A stretch of DNA of 64,000 bases from Bidens hawaiensis (lineage: Eukaryota > Streptophyta > Magnoliopsida > Asterales > Asteraceae), in contig JAIQDT010005485.1 in assembly GCA_021521415.1 (NCBI GenBank), forward strand, positions 1-64,000, read 5' to 3'. The position numbers and the translations under genes are program-made. Under the pieces are notes generated by a model. That model searched no databases. It had not been told where the DNA came from and was given only the letters and a program-made list of their open reading frames with translations. Within the stretch, counting starts at the first letter, position 1, and every line of letters starts with the position of its first letter. This document shows positions 49,220 to 60,102 of the stretch, one piece after another.

Positions 49220-49871
49220 TGTTGGGTGTAAATTTTCTATCCTCGGGATGAGCTACAATTCAAGGATTTTGAGCTATCCCGTCAACGCTAATATTCCGAG
49301 GATGAGGTTTGACTAATTCAATTGTCCTATATTATTTTTCTTTGTTTTGCAGATAAGATCACGTGTTAAATATGTTGATATGAACATGGACTTACAACGG
49401 CTAGCACTTGAACTTCGTCAAATGGAACGTGGGCAAGCAATAGATTATTGAAGAAATAGTTTAGGGTTTCCGGATTGTTCGGGATAACAGTTGTAACCTT
49501 ATCTTATATAAACGAGTTGATAATATCACTAGAACACACACTCTCACGACTTAGCTTACTAGCAATCAATGTAACACATAGCTTACGATCAGTTATCAGC
49601 TCCACCACTTGTAATATCCATTTTTTACTACTAATAATACTGACGGTGATAGTTTTCACCGTCCGGGGGTTTTTTGTGCCGGAGATTATTATAATCAAGT
49701 ACTAATTCGACCAAAGATTACGTTGATAATTTTTAACCGAGACAAGATTATCATAATCAAGGGTTTTTTCCCTCGTGATCATATCTTTGTGTTCATTCAA
49801 TTTACCATTAAGCACCCTACCTCACACAATAATTTGATCAAAAGTTAGTTTGCTAATTTTTGACTGAAACA
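49220..49871 (+). repeat. Diverged Tat-type LTR (solo or partial)
   Basis: It starts TGTTGGGTG and ends TTTTTGACTGAAACA, close to the termini of the Tat LTR in the same sense. It shares an inner block (GGTGATAGTTTTCACCGTC). It is shorter (652 bp) and lacks a matching target duplication (GCAAT against TACAG). A polypurine tract just before it suggests a scrap of the parent element's 3' end is still attached. Confidence 0.7.
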
Positions 49872-50107
49872 TACAGCTCAGCTGCTCCATCCCCACACTT
49901 GTCTTTTTCAATAAACTCTTCCTTGGGGATCGTCTCTCTAGCTCACTCAATTTTTACTTTACCTAGAAAAACTTAAAACACAAAAAAAAAAAACAAAGAA
50001 AAACTACATTAGTGATTCAAAGAAAATTAAACAAAATAGAAATAAAAATAAAATAAAATATACAAACTCTACACTTGAGTTTCACTCAAGAACTCATGAT
50101 ATGCGAA
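49872..50107 (-). repeat. Athila-like sequence after the protease
   Basis: Non-coding, A-rich. It matches about 28785-28930 of element 1 through CCACACTTGTCTTTTTCA. In an intact Athila, reverse transcriptase would start here. Confidence 0.55.
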
Positions 50108-50889
50108 TCATGTGGTGGTCCGAGTGGAGCTTCCTCCACCTTGGTAGAACTCCAGTGCCCTCAAAGACACTGAATCATAATCCGACCATTCATCAATCAT
50201 GTTCTTTTTCTTTCTAACTCCACGAACCCTTTTAACCTTTCGCTTACCACCTCCAATTTCTCTTTCACACTTTACAATCAGTCGAGAACTCGAAACTTCT
50301 CGCTCCTTCCCCACACTAACTCGGACCGAACGGGAATCGTCAAGACGTGGATCCATGTCCGGGATAAATGATTCTATCGAGTAAACTGGATGGCATGGAT
50401 CAATAAGACCGTCTAGACCGCTCGAATATCTCATGGATTTAGCCATTTAAGTGGCACTATCATCGCCGGCTCTAAGAGTGATCTTGCCTTCAAAAACATC
50501 AATGATTGCCCTAGCAGTACGTAAGAATGGACGACCCAAAATTATAGGAATTCTCTCATCGGCCTCCATATCTAAAACAACAAAATCCGCGGGAAAAACC
50601 AAATTATAGACCTTAACAAGCAAGTTCTCCACGATACCCCTTGGATACTTCACGGAACGATCGACTAAAGACAACATCATACGTGTAGAGGTGAGTTCTC
50701 CTCGGCCGAGCTTTTCATATAAGAATATGGCAAGAGGTTTATGCTAGCTCCTAGATCGGCCAATGCTTCACACGTCGTGTCACTTCCAAAAAGACATGGA
50801 ATGGTGAAAACGCCGGGTTCGGGTAATTTTTCTAGTAACTTATGAAGAACCACCTCAGAACACTCTCCATTTATGTGTAGCTTGATGCT
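50108..50889 (-). pseudogene. Athila-like protease, frameshifted
   Basis: The aspartic protease active site ALADLGASINL is readable near 50770-50740. A 1-bp loss near 50718 then moves the frame to the open stretch 50447-50680 (RSVKYPRGIVEN, ILGRPFLRTARAIIDV). An open stretch of 112 codons, 50108-50446, follows with no clear domain, separated by a stop. It would process the gag precursor. The frameshift and stop make it inactive. Confidence 0.8.
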
Positions 50890-51098
50890 TCATCGTATCT
50901 TCTTAACGTCCCATTCCACCACTCGAATACTGCATATTATTTTGAACATTAGCACTATTGTTATTATTATTATTAAATAATAACCTTGTCCTTGACTACA
51001 TGTATTTTGAAATTCATGTGGTGCACCGGACGAACGCCAATTAGAATTACTCTGATTCAGGTTCTTGTAGGTATTCCAACTCGAATTGTTGTTACTGT
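50890..51098 (-). pseudogene. Athila-like gag, C-terminal piece
   Basis: Asn/Ser-rich residues (NSNNNSSWNTYKN and on), normal for the region after the gag zinc knuckle. The family A solo LTR at 51104 separates it from the rest of gag at 53352. The two sides come into the same reading frame once the LTR and one target copy are ignored. Confidence 0.7.
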
Positions 51099-51265
51099 TA
51101 ACATGTAACATCCTACTTTTGATAATACTGAATAAAAGGAAATGTGTTTGTTTAAAAGTGTGTTAAAATTTAGTTAAGTTAAATAACACAAAAGTGTGTG
51201 GGCCTGGTTAATAAAAGATGGAATAAGAGATGGTCATGGGCCTTAGGTCCATGGGCTTGAGGGAG

Positions 51266-51273
51266 TATAAATA
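51266..51273 (+). promoter_or_regulatory. TATA box of family A LTR copy 4
   Basis: TATAAATA after ATGGGCTTGAGGGAG, the same block as in copy 1. Confidence 0.6.
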
Positions 51274-51816
51274 CACCTTAAACCTCACTAAAACCCTAAA
51301 ATCTCTCATTCTTATCCATAAGTTCCTTACACACTAAAAAACACACACAAACACTCTCAACCTTTCGACCGAGATTCAAGATCTAAGAACCAAGCTTAAA
51401 TTTTGATAGATATTTAGCTAAGCAACAAGAACAAGTCTATATCATACGTTGAATCGAATCCGTAACCTATAGACGTAAAAAGGTACGTGTTTTACGCATA
51501 AAGGTTGTGTTTTTAAGAACAATTTGCTCTAATACTTAGTACTAAGGCAAATCGGGTATTATTACACCATAAAAATGCAAAATTGATGTTAAGAATGGAC
51601 TTATTGAACTCATTAGTATGTACGGTTCACTTAGAAACCCTAAATCTAGCTAAAAGGGCTTAATATCAATAAAGGTTTAAACTTTGTTGCTAAGAAAGCT
51701 AGATATTGGTCAAAGGTGAAAATGGTATGGGTTAAAGGGTAAAATAATGATAAAACATAGTAACGGGTAGCAACATATGGAGTAATAAATAACGATAAGG
51801 TTGATACGCTACAATA

Positions 51817-52205
51817 GCGTTCGAATAGGAATGCATTCGAATGAAAAGTTTGAAACGGAAGGTATTGGAATGGAAAAGCATTCGAATAGAGGGAAAGAAA
51901 ATAAAGAAAGGAAAGAAAGAGGGAAAGGCTTCAAGACATTCGATTAGAATAAAACATTCGATTCGATAAAAAAGGACTGACATATTTGGCTAAGTCTAAA
52001 TCACTCGAATAAGAAGGATCAATTCGAATCAAATGGTCCATTCGAATGGAAGGCCCATTCGAATGGAACCTATCATTTGAATGGAACATATCATTCGAAT
52101 TGAAGGCCCATTCGAATGAAACCTGCCATTCGAATGGAAATGGAAGGCCCATTCGATTGGAACTTGCCATTTGAATAGGTAAACCATTCGAATGAACAGA
52201 CTATT
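51817..52205. repeat. Array of CATTCGAATGGA words in LTR copy 4
   Basis: Degenerate in the first half, then about a dozen copies of CCATTCGAATGGAA with short linkers such as GGCC and CCTAT. It occupies the same LTR position as 2238-2378 and 8325-8520. Confidence 0.85.
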
Positions 52206-52320
52206 CGATTAGAATTTGAAATTCGATAAATCCAGACTTAGAAATTTCTGATGAACTTTTTAGTAAAGAAGAGTTAATAGAAATAAAATTTTTCCAAGGT
52301 GACCTAGCAGCTCGATCCCA

Positions 52321-52402
52321 GCCAGGGGCTCTGCCCCTTGGACTCTGCTAGGGGTTGCCGCCCCTAGACCCCGTTGCCATGGGCGCTGCCCCCGAACCCC
52401 GT
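52321..52402. other. Triple GC-rich stem-loop block in LTR copy 4
   Basis: Same three stem-loops as at 8690-8775, with a few substitutions. Confidence 0.85.
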
Positions 52403-52782
52403 AGCTTGGAGTTACAATAACTTAGAAGTATGACATAGTTAGAATTAGTTAATTGATACTTGTAATTATTATACAAGTTAGCCGTAAACAGCTAAAGAAA
52501 GGCATTACTACAAACTCAGAAAGAAACAGGATCCAGGTGAGTTTCTAGCCCCACTTCCTTGTTATGTTTTGGGGTTGTGTGCATAGTCGATGTGTTTAGT
52601 TAATACACTTACCTTAAGTGGTAAGTGTATGCTATGTGAATGTTTATAAATGATGTATGCATGATATACGAATGTCTATGAATGATGTATGTGTGATATA
52701 TGAATGATGTAGAAAAGATTATGGGTATGTATGAAAGTATATAAATATAAAGGAAAAGGAAGGTATGTATGAGTTGATGGTA

Positions 52783-52848
52783 AGAGGGTGGAAGACCCTA
52801 ATAATATATGTGAAGGAGGGTGGCAGACCCTAATAATATCTGTGAGGC
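52783..52848. repeat. Two-unit array in LTR copy 4
   Basis: Two copies of a unit with GAGGGTGG and AGACCCTAATAATAT. Confidence 0.7.
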
Positions 52849-53351
52849 TATAGGGCGAAAGGCTCTTTAAAACGTATAAGTATGTATGTAAAGTAAGATT
52901 AAAATATGCAAGTACGAAAGAAAGAAAGAAATAATGAAAGTAAGAATGAAGGTATGTACTTATGTATGTACGAAAGAAAGACGAGCAGGTTAAGTAATAT
53001 GTATCTTCAGATACATATAAGTAAGTATGAATGTATTGTATGTTGCCTGATTAACTAGAACTCACTCGGTGTAGTTGACTTTTAGTATGCACGCAAGTGA
53101 GTAGGATGAGGCAGCTAGCTTAAGGAGGGCACATGGCAGAAGAATAAGGAAGCTGGCATCTGAAAACTTATTCTATGATGTTTTATTATGAAAGACAAAA
53201 GATGTTTGTTTAAGACAAGTTTTTGAAATGATATGAAATGTTTATTGAAAGTTTTTATATTCCGCAAAAGTTTTAATTATCTCTGATATTTATAACTGTG
53301 TTTATGAGTAAATCCAACGCCAAAGTAGGGCACCGGGAACGGGGCCTTACA

Positions 53352-54415
53352 TAAAAGCATTTGGAAATTGGTTTTGACCAGCAATAAAATCGACCTCTTG
53401 ACTCATTAATGGGCACTCCAAGGTACCATGTCCACCCCTGCAAAACTCACATTTGTCAACCTTGGCTTTCAGCTCCTTCACCTCTCTAGTCAAAGATTCT
53501 AAAGCAGCAGCCACACTAGTGTCCAGGTTAACCTGGTGCACACCTCGAGCAGATGAGGATGCACTAGTGACGAGAGTGGAATTCCCGCGATGTGGCATTT
53601 TGGCGTATTCTGCTTGAGCAAAGTTTTCAAACATCTAGTTACATTCGGTGACATTTTTCTTAGCCATTAGATTTCCTCCTGCAGCTGTGTCAAAACGAAC
53701 TTGGGAAATTCGTAGTTCAGCCCATTGTGAAATTTCTCCACGAGAGCCCACGGTGTGAGACCATTTTGTGAACAACGAGACAACAGGTTCTGTAAACGCT
53801 CCCAAGCATGACAATATGGTTCATCTGGCTCCATGTGAAAAGAGTGGATCTGATCACGAAGATGAGCTGCATTAGCAGGTGGAAAGTATTTCTTGATAAA
53901 AGCTGAACACAGTGCTTCCCAAGTGGTGAACATGCCAGGTGGCTGAGTGTCAAGCTAAAGAGTTGCCTTTCCTGCAAGTGAAAAAGGGAAAAGATGTAAG
54001 AAAATAGCATCTTCGAAAGCACCTTGTAAATTAAAAAGTTTTAAAACGCGGTAGAGCCGGTTATGTGTGCTAATGCATCCTCGTCATCACGCCCATGAAA
54101 TTGGTTAGTTTGAACGGGAGAGTTCATGACGTATGACGGAATCTGCCATGATTTGGGATTTTTAATCTAGATAATGATGATGCACGACTGATTTCCGGTT
54201 AAGCCATCGAAAGCTCGTGCAACAATTGTTCTATCATCGGCCATTTGGACTTCTGGTTGACTTCTCGGACTTTCTGGTGGTGAACTATGTGGTGATGACT
54301 TTGGTGTAGAACCAACTTCTGATGGTTGTTTCTCTGCTGATGAACTAGTCTCGGGCTTCAACGGAGAAAATCCAAGATTATCCAGTGGTGGTCCTTGCGA
54401 ACGAAGATGTGGCAT
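53352..54415 (-). pseudogene. Athila-like gag, N-terminal and core part
   Basis: It starts at MPHLRSQGPP (54415), about 175 bp after the primer site, with a Pro/Ser-rich N-terminus. The core gag domain is the open stretch 53667-53933 (WEALCSAFIKKYFPP, AWERLQNLLSRC, EKFHNGL). A downstream piece, 53347-53634, has the knuckle CEFCRGGHGTLEC, a C-x2-C-x3-H-x4-C pattern. Breaks lie near 54160, 53945 and 53640, and a solo LTR splits the C-terminus. Gag would form the particle for a mobilised transcript. Confidence 0.85.
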
Positions 54416-54570
54416 AAACCTGAAAAACGCAAAGTGAGTAGACTCGAATACTTAAAAATAAACTAAAATTTAAATTAGACTTCTACGACTCAAACAAAAT
54501 AAATAAAGCAGATAGCACGTATGTAGCAAGTAAGTCTAATCAAAGCTAATAACGCAATCGCCAAGAGTCC

Positions 54571-54590
54571 CCGGCAACGGCGCAAAAAAC
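54571..54590 (-). other. Athila-type primer-binding site, element 2
   Basis: On the minus strand TTTTTTGCGCCGTTGCCGGG lies next to the LTR end. This is the Athila pattern with one G lost from GGCGCC. Confidence 0.75.
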
Positions 54591-55169
54591 TTGGTGTATT
54601 AAAAGTAGTCTAACAATTTTGTAACTAAAATATGATAATCTAGACACTAAATAATACTCTAGACTATTAAACTTAACTTAAACTACTAACCTGCAAGTGC
54701 ACCGGTCGACTCTAGTATAGCTAAGTTGTAAGGCCCCGTTACCGGTAACCCTACTTTCGTGTTGGATTTACTCATAAACACAGTTCTAAATATCAGAGTT
54801 AATTAAAATATTTACGCGGAATATAAAACTTTCATAAAACATTACAATATTTCATAACTTGTCTCAAAACATCCTTTGTTTTTCACATTAAAACATTAAA
54901 ATTAAAACATCATAAGTCTTCAGATGCCAGACTCTTGTTCAGTGCCACGTGTCTCCTCAAGCGAGCTGCCTCATCCTACTCACCTGCGTGCATACTAAAA
55001 GTCAGCTACGCTGAGTGAGTTCTAGATAATCACATAATCATACCATTCACATAACATTATACTCTTTCTTTCATACTTTCGTACTTCCTTACTTTCTTAC
55101 TTTCATACTTTCTTTTGTATTAACTTACTTTCATATCTTACGTTATAAAGAGCATTACGCCCTACATTC

Positions 55170-55415
55170 CTCGAGTATTATTAGGGCTCGGTACCCTCCT
55201 TCCTCGAGTATTATTAGGGCTCGGTACCCTCTTTCCACGAGTATTATTAGGGCTCGGTTTCCCTCTTTCCACGAGTATTATTAGGGCTCGTTTCCCTCTT
55301 TCCTCGAATATTAGTAGGGTTCGGTTCCCTAGTTCTCGAATATTAGTAGGGTTCGATTCCCTCTTCGTTACCATACAACCATACATCGTACCTCGAGTAT
55401 TATTAGGGCTCGGTA
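55170..55415. repeat. CGAGTATTATTAGGGCTCGG array in LTR copy 5
   Basis: About seven units of 30-35 bp, interrupted once near 55360-55390. Its core is the reverse complement of the CCCTAATAATACTCGA core of copy 3. Confidence 0.88.
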
Positions 55416-55830
55416 CCCTTTTCGTAACCATACAACCATCCTTTCCTTCTTTTATTAACTTTATCACATTCATACACATAAGCATACATATCATACTTAC
55501 CTTAACTTAGCGTTACAACCTGACAGTACGTGCAACATCCGAAGATCGTTCACGTACCGTCAAGCCATCATTCATACATTTCACATTATTCACATAAGGC
55601 ATACACTTATCTCTTAGGATAAGCGTATTAACAAACATATTGAGTATGCACACAGCCCCGAAAACATAACACATAAATGGGGCTAGAAACTCACCTGAAC
55701 ACGGTTACGTTCACCGTTAATCGTAATCCCTTTCTTCAGTTGTGCACGGCTGACTGTATAACAAGTATACGTATCAATTAACTATCACTTCTCATAATGT
55801 ATCTCTATCTTTATATGACCCACAACGAAC

Positions 55831-55919
55831 GGGGGTCCGGGGGCAGCGCCCCTGGCAGCGGGGTCTAGGGGCGGCAGCCCCTAGCAGGGTCCAAGGGGCA
55901 GAGCCCCTGGCTGGGGTCG
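55831..55919. other. Triple GC-rich stem-loop block in LTR copy 5
   Basis: Inverted copy of the block at 8690-8775. The central stem CTAGGGGC/GCCCCTAG is perfect. Confidence 0.85.
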
Positions 55920-55920
55920 A

Positions 55921-56190
55921 GCTGGCTTTAGGCGAAGTTAAACCTCAGGCGAACTTAGCTTTAGGCGAAGTTAAACCTCAGGCGAACTTAGCTTTAGGCG
56001 AAGTTAAACCTCAGGCGAACTTAGCTTTAGGCGAACTTAAACCTCAGGCGAACTTGTCATCAGGCGAACTTAAACCTCAGGCGAACTTGTCATCAGGCGA
56101 ACTTAGCTTGCAGGCGAAGTTCATCGCTTGAAGGCGAAGTTGCCCAGATGAAGGCGAAGTTGCCCTGATGAAGGCGAAGTTGCCCAGACA
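55921..56190. repeat. AGGCGAAGTT array in LTR copy 5
   Basis: Roughly fourteen units alternating AGGCGAAGTTAAACCTC and AGGCGAACTTAGCTTT, then AGGCGAAGTTGCCC. The same LTR position as the arrays of other copies. The core is the reverse complement of the AAGTTCGCCT core of copy 1. Confidence 0.88.
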
Positions 56191-56545
56191 GCCTGCTGTT
56201 TGGTTTCTGTCCAACATTTCGAGCGATTTTAACACCCCCGCTATGGTTCAATATCACCCACTACTCTTCCCGACCATTTCCGGTCACTTAACACTAAAAA
56301 GCTTGGATCTTTAAACTTCAAAGTTCAAGAATCTTACCTTTTTGAGCTTGTTGGATCTTGTTTCCTTGCTTAATCACAACCAACCGCTCTCTCTTCTCTC
56401 TCGGATCTTGGTCTCTCTCTCTACGGCTCTCGGCCTCTCTCTCTCCTCGGATCTCGGCCGCCGGTCGGCTTGTGTATGGGGTGTGTGTGTGTTTTGGAAG
56501 TGTGAAGGAATAGATGTAAATGAAGATATTTTTGGGTTTAGGGGA

Positions 56546-56553
56546 TATTTATA
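56546..56553 (-). promoter_or_regulatory. TATA box of family A LTR copy 5
   Basis: Minus-strand TATAAATA at the same LTR offset as in the other copies. Confidence 0.5.
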
Positions 56554-58273
56554 TCCCTTGAATCCCATTCTCATTTATCCCATCTCAATTAATCCAAGTC
56601 CCTGATCCGCTCCTACCCGATATTAATAATTAAAAACGCGAAATCGCTAACATAACTTTCTTTATTCAACATTATAAATTTTAGGATGTTACATAAGTAA
56701 GTCTGGATATCGAAACCACGAGACTCTTTAAATTACGTATATTAACTAATTAATTTTATTCGACTAACTGACACGACTATTTATTTATTATTATTAAAGG
56801 GGGGGGGGGTTTAAACTATATTATATGAAACTAATAAAATAAACTAATTAATAAAAGACAATTAATGAAACACAAGACAAACAAGTTTGACTGATTCAGA
56901 TGATGATGAAAAACCACCTATGCTAGAATCCCCAAAGTTTCAATTATCAAATAGTTGGAAAATAATAGATATGGAACTTGGATCGTAATATATACACTTA
57001 AATGAAAACCCGAACATGACCCCTGGCCCTTCAAGAAGACACCTATTGAGTTCTAATAAGTTTTAAGACACACTAGTTATATGTATTAAACTTCCTTACG
57101 GTTATCTAATTAATTTATGAAAGAGTACATTTAAAGTGAAATCTTACCTTACAACGCGGAAATCAAAGGTAATTTAATGAACTCAATTTACTCGCCAGAC
57201 AAGGTTAATTAAGCAAATCTTGATGGACTCCTTACGAATAACTAAATCTAGCAATCTTAATCAACAAAGATCTAATAATAACCTATCACCTTACAACTTT
57301 CTAGGTTAGTAGCACTCTTTTATTCGTTTGACTAATAATATTATTCCTATGGTTTTATTGCAAGTCAACCACAAACTAGTCAAGAACACACAGTAAATTA
57401 TTTAACAAAATCCTTTTATATGATAGACAATCACCAAGGATAATGTGGAATAATAAAACTATAACAACCAAAACCAAGTACACTTACGCATCAATCATGT
57501 AAAATCAAATAGTTTACTGAATCATAAAACTATAACGAAAAGAAAAATCCAACTAAAATCAAAACATCAACGATGGTTCATCATAAGCGTAACCAGTCTA
57601 TAAAGTTTAGCCTAGCATCTTAAAATCAAACAAAACACGAGTAGAAATCATGGTGAACATCGGATAAAAATTAGAAACCGAAATATTAAAGATGATAAAA
57701 CCTGTAATGTCTTCGATCTCTCGTGAGTTAAAACTTCACCGGATGAATTCTAGCCTCCAAAAGCTCCAAAATACGCAATACTGACTTTAATTTTCGACCT
57801 TAACAGCTTCTGGTTCATCTCCCATTTAGGGTTAAGGTTAATGATGCTTATATAGTGATTAAGGCTTAAAAACCCGTCCACACGTCAGAATCTTCTAGAA
57901 AAAGGGGCTCGTCGCACCACGCGACGAGACAAAGGAGTTTGGCCGCGTTACGCGGCGACACAATATATCCACGTCATGTCACACAACGAGGTTCCTTCTC
58001 CTGGTCGCGTGACGCGACCAGGTCCTTCAAGTCCGGTTCATTTTCCGGTTCAACTGGTTCTTCTACTGGTTCATTCTGGTTCAACCCTAATTCGTCCCGG
58101 TTCTTTGTTTTAACTCGTTTAAGTTCCTTTTCGACTGTTTATCGCATCCAAGACCTACAAAACTACATTTAGTTAGTGATATATCAATTCTAAGCGAAAA
58201 TGAATCATAAATCATCAAATATGGTGTAAAATTATAATGGAAAAACATATATAAATAACTGTATATCAATGCA

Positions 58274-58502
58274 ACTCATTACCATTTTAATCTTATTTTT
58301 TATTTTATCCTGCCTACAAAACAACACAATGTAATGATTCATTTCATTCTCATGTGGTAATCAAACATCTCATTGGAATGGTAATAACTCATCCCATTCC
58401 TTTGTTCATTCAATTTCCACGTTCATTCAATTATTTCGTCCATTCCATTACCTCATCCCAAATAGACCCAAAGGTTTAAAGATAAGCCGATTTAAAACAT
58501 AA
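58274..58502. repeat. Truncated MITE-like repeat
   Basis: Rich in ATTCCATT/AATGG words on both strands. It ends near CCTCATCCCAAATAGACCC, which looks like a terminus of a foldback element. The left end is cut by Athila-like element 2. No gene. Confidence 0.35.
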
Positions 58503-59688
58503 GACTATCTCTAACGCCGTCTGAGCAACCATGCCCGAAGCCACGTTGGAGCCGCCCGAAATCCGGTGCTGCATTGGAGCAGGTCGCCCGATGGTATAGA
58601 CTTGTGCCCAATGTTGTAAGGACTTGGGTTGCCTCGATTCTTGTGTCGTTTCTTCGTTTTTTTTCTTCTTTTTACCAATGGTGGAGTATTTGAGGTAAAG
58701 ACAGGGCATGTAAAATGGAAAATAAGGGTAAGACTGTATTGTTCCAATCATCTATCCTGAACAATTGCTTAACGAAGAAGAGGACCTAGAATGTGCCAGG
58801 CCTATTCAAAGTTAATAAGTGGTCCAATATTTAATGAATATTTTTTACTTGGTTTGTTAAAGTTGTCAAAGTAAAAGTAAATAAGAAGAAGAAATTCGTG
58901 AGTTTACAAACATAATTTAATTACTTATATTAATTATTTAAGCTTTTAATAATATAAATACATTTTTATAATTTAAGTAATTAAATAAAGAAAAAATAGG
59001 TGATGAGGTAGCATCTGAGTAGACAGTTAAAGGCACCATTACTATTAAGTAGGGGTGGCAATCTTGATCTATAGGTTAAATGAGTTGTATCAAAATGTAT
59101 AAGATGAATCAGAATGGTTCAAACTAAAAAAATAAAATGATTGAAACGGGTCAAAACGGGTTGGCATTTCTCGGGGTTTTTTTATGGAACGAGAAAAACG
59201 GAGGAAACTTTTTGGTATTTTTACGTTTTTGATTTATATTTCGAGTTATAATTTTTTAATTATTTTTTTTGAAATTTTTGGTGAGGGATTTTGAAGTGGG
59301 TTTTGAAATCTCAACCTATTTCGACCCATTTCAAAACCTATCACCAAAAAATTCAAAAAAAATAATTAAAAAATTATAACTCGAAATATAAATCAAAAAA
59401 CGTAAAAAGTAAAAATACCAAAAAGTTTCCTCTGTTTTTCTCGTTCGATAAAAAAAAAGAAAAAAAACCCCGAGAAATGTCAACTCGTTTTGACCCGTTT
59501 CAATCATTTTCTTTTTTTAGTTTGACCAATTCTAACCCATCTTATACATTTTGATACAACACATTCAACTCATGGGTCAAGATTGCCACCCCTACTATTA
59601 AGGATTTGAAAGAATTAATAAAAATATGATATGACACTGACTGAGTAGTTAAGGGCGTACAAGGACCTCCTTAGCATTGGTTATAGTC
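58503..59688. mobile_element. PIF/Harbinger-like MITE
   Basis: The ends GACTATCTCTAACGC and GCATTGGTTATAGTC form imperfect inverted repeats, with a 3-bp target duplication TAA (58500-58502 and 59689-59691) as expected for PIF/Harbinger. It is about 630 bp without the nested hAT element. A weak minus-strand ORF (58476-58751) has no known domain. Confidence 0.65.
59050..59594. mobile_element. hAT-type foldback MITE, 545 bp
   Basis: Termini TAGGGGTGGCAATCTTGA and TCAAGATTGCCACCCCTA, with a perfect 8-bp target duplication CTATTAAG (59042-59049 and 59595-59602). The two halves are near-complete inverted repeats of about 260 bp around a short centre near 59325, so the whole element can fold into one hairpin. 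No transposase. Confidence 0.93.
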
Positions 59689-59691
59689 TAA

Positions 59692-60102
59692 CAAGTTTGG
59701 TTTTACCTTTTTTTTTTAACAACCAGCTAAAATATGTATATATAAACAGAGTCAAGAGACCCACAATTTCCTACCACCAAAACACCAACTCATCAAAAAC
59801 ACCAAACAAACATTACACGAAACTATAAATGAAACCTCATCCAATTTTCTCACAAAATATTAAGCTTTTTTTTAGCAGATCTTGATGCAAAGAAAACTAG
59901 ATTTGATTTCCCATAATTAGGTTAGTGCAAGGACCAAATTAGGCCCTGGGTAGAACCAGCCAAGAGTTTGGTCCAACAAAACCCCCGTATTTAAATTTGA
60001 AAACATGAACCTTTTCTTTCCTAATTTTTCACTCACCGGTTAATGTCATCTTTACCAACCAACCAGTCAGTGTGTGACTGACCACAAACAATCGGAAGCA
60101 CC
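59692..60102 (+). promoter_or_regulatory. Likely promoter and 5' leader of the ALKBH9B-like gene
   Basis: The only non-repeat sequence directly upstream of the ATG at 60103. TATA-like words occur at 59740-59748 and near 59985, but neither can be called with confidence. The last 100 bp are pyrimidine/AAC-rich, like a leader. Transposons begin only about 410 bp before the ATG. Confidence 0.4.

Larger units (their letters stand above)
51104..53351 (+). mobile_element. Solo LTR, family A, copy 4, inside gag
   Basis: It starts TGTAACATCC and ends GGGGCCTTACA. The flanks TAACA (51099-51103) and TAAAA (53352-53356) match at four of five bases. It carries a TATA box (51266-51273), a variable array (51817-52205), the GC hairpin block (52321-52402), a second array (52783-52848) and the conserved 3' end. 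Orientation is antisense to the Athila gag it interrupts. Confidence 0.88.
54727..56693 (-). mobile_element. Solo LTR, family A, copy 5
   Basis: The inverted copy begins TGTAAGGCCCCG and ends GGATGTTACA on the plus strand, with a perfect target duplication TAAGT (54722-54726 and 56694-56698). It has the TATA box (56546-56553), the GC hairpin block (55831-55919) and two arrays (55170-55415 and 55921-56190). No interior. Confidence 0.93.
44995..58268 (-). mobile_element. Athila-like element 2, non-autonomous, nested
   Basis: The LTRs 44995-47862 and 54592-58268 (each with insertions) are flanked by a perfect target duplication ATGCA (44990-44994 and 58269-58273). On the minus strand the order is 5' LTR, primer site, gag, protease, 3' region. 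Reverse transcriptase, RNase H and integrase are absent: the protease frame ends near 50108 and non-coding sequence follows. It would need proteins from an intact relative. Confidence 0.88.
54592..58268 (-). repeat. Athila-like element 2, 5' LTR, split by a solo LTR
   Basis: Without the family A insertion (54727-56693) the LTR is about 1.7 kb. It aligns to 46369-47862 and 11271-12891. On the plus strand it ends AACTGTATATCA at 58268. TATA-like box on the minus strand at 57848-57854. Confidence 0.87.

Noticed and set aside
58476..58751. 91-codon minus-strand ORF near the gene
   Set aside because: It lies within a PIF-like MITE; lysine run and low complexity, no domain.
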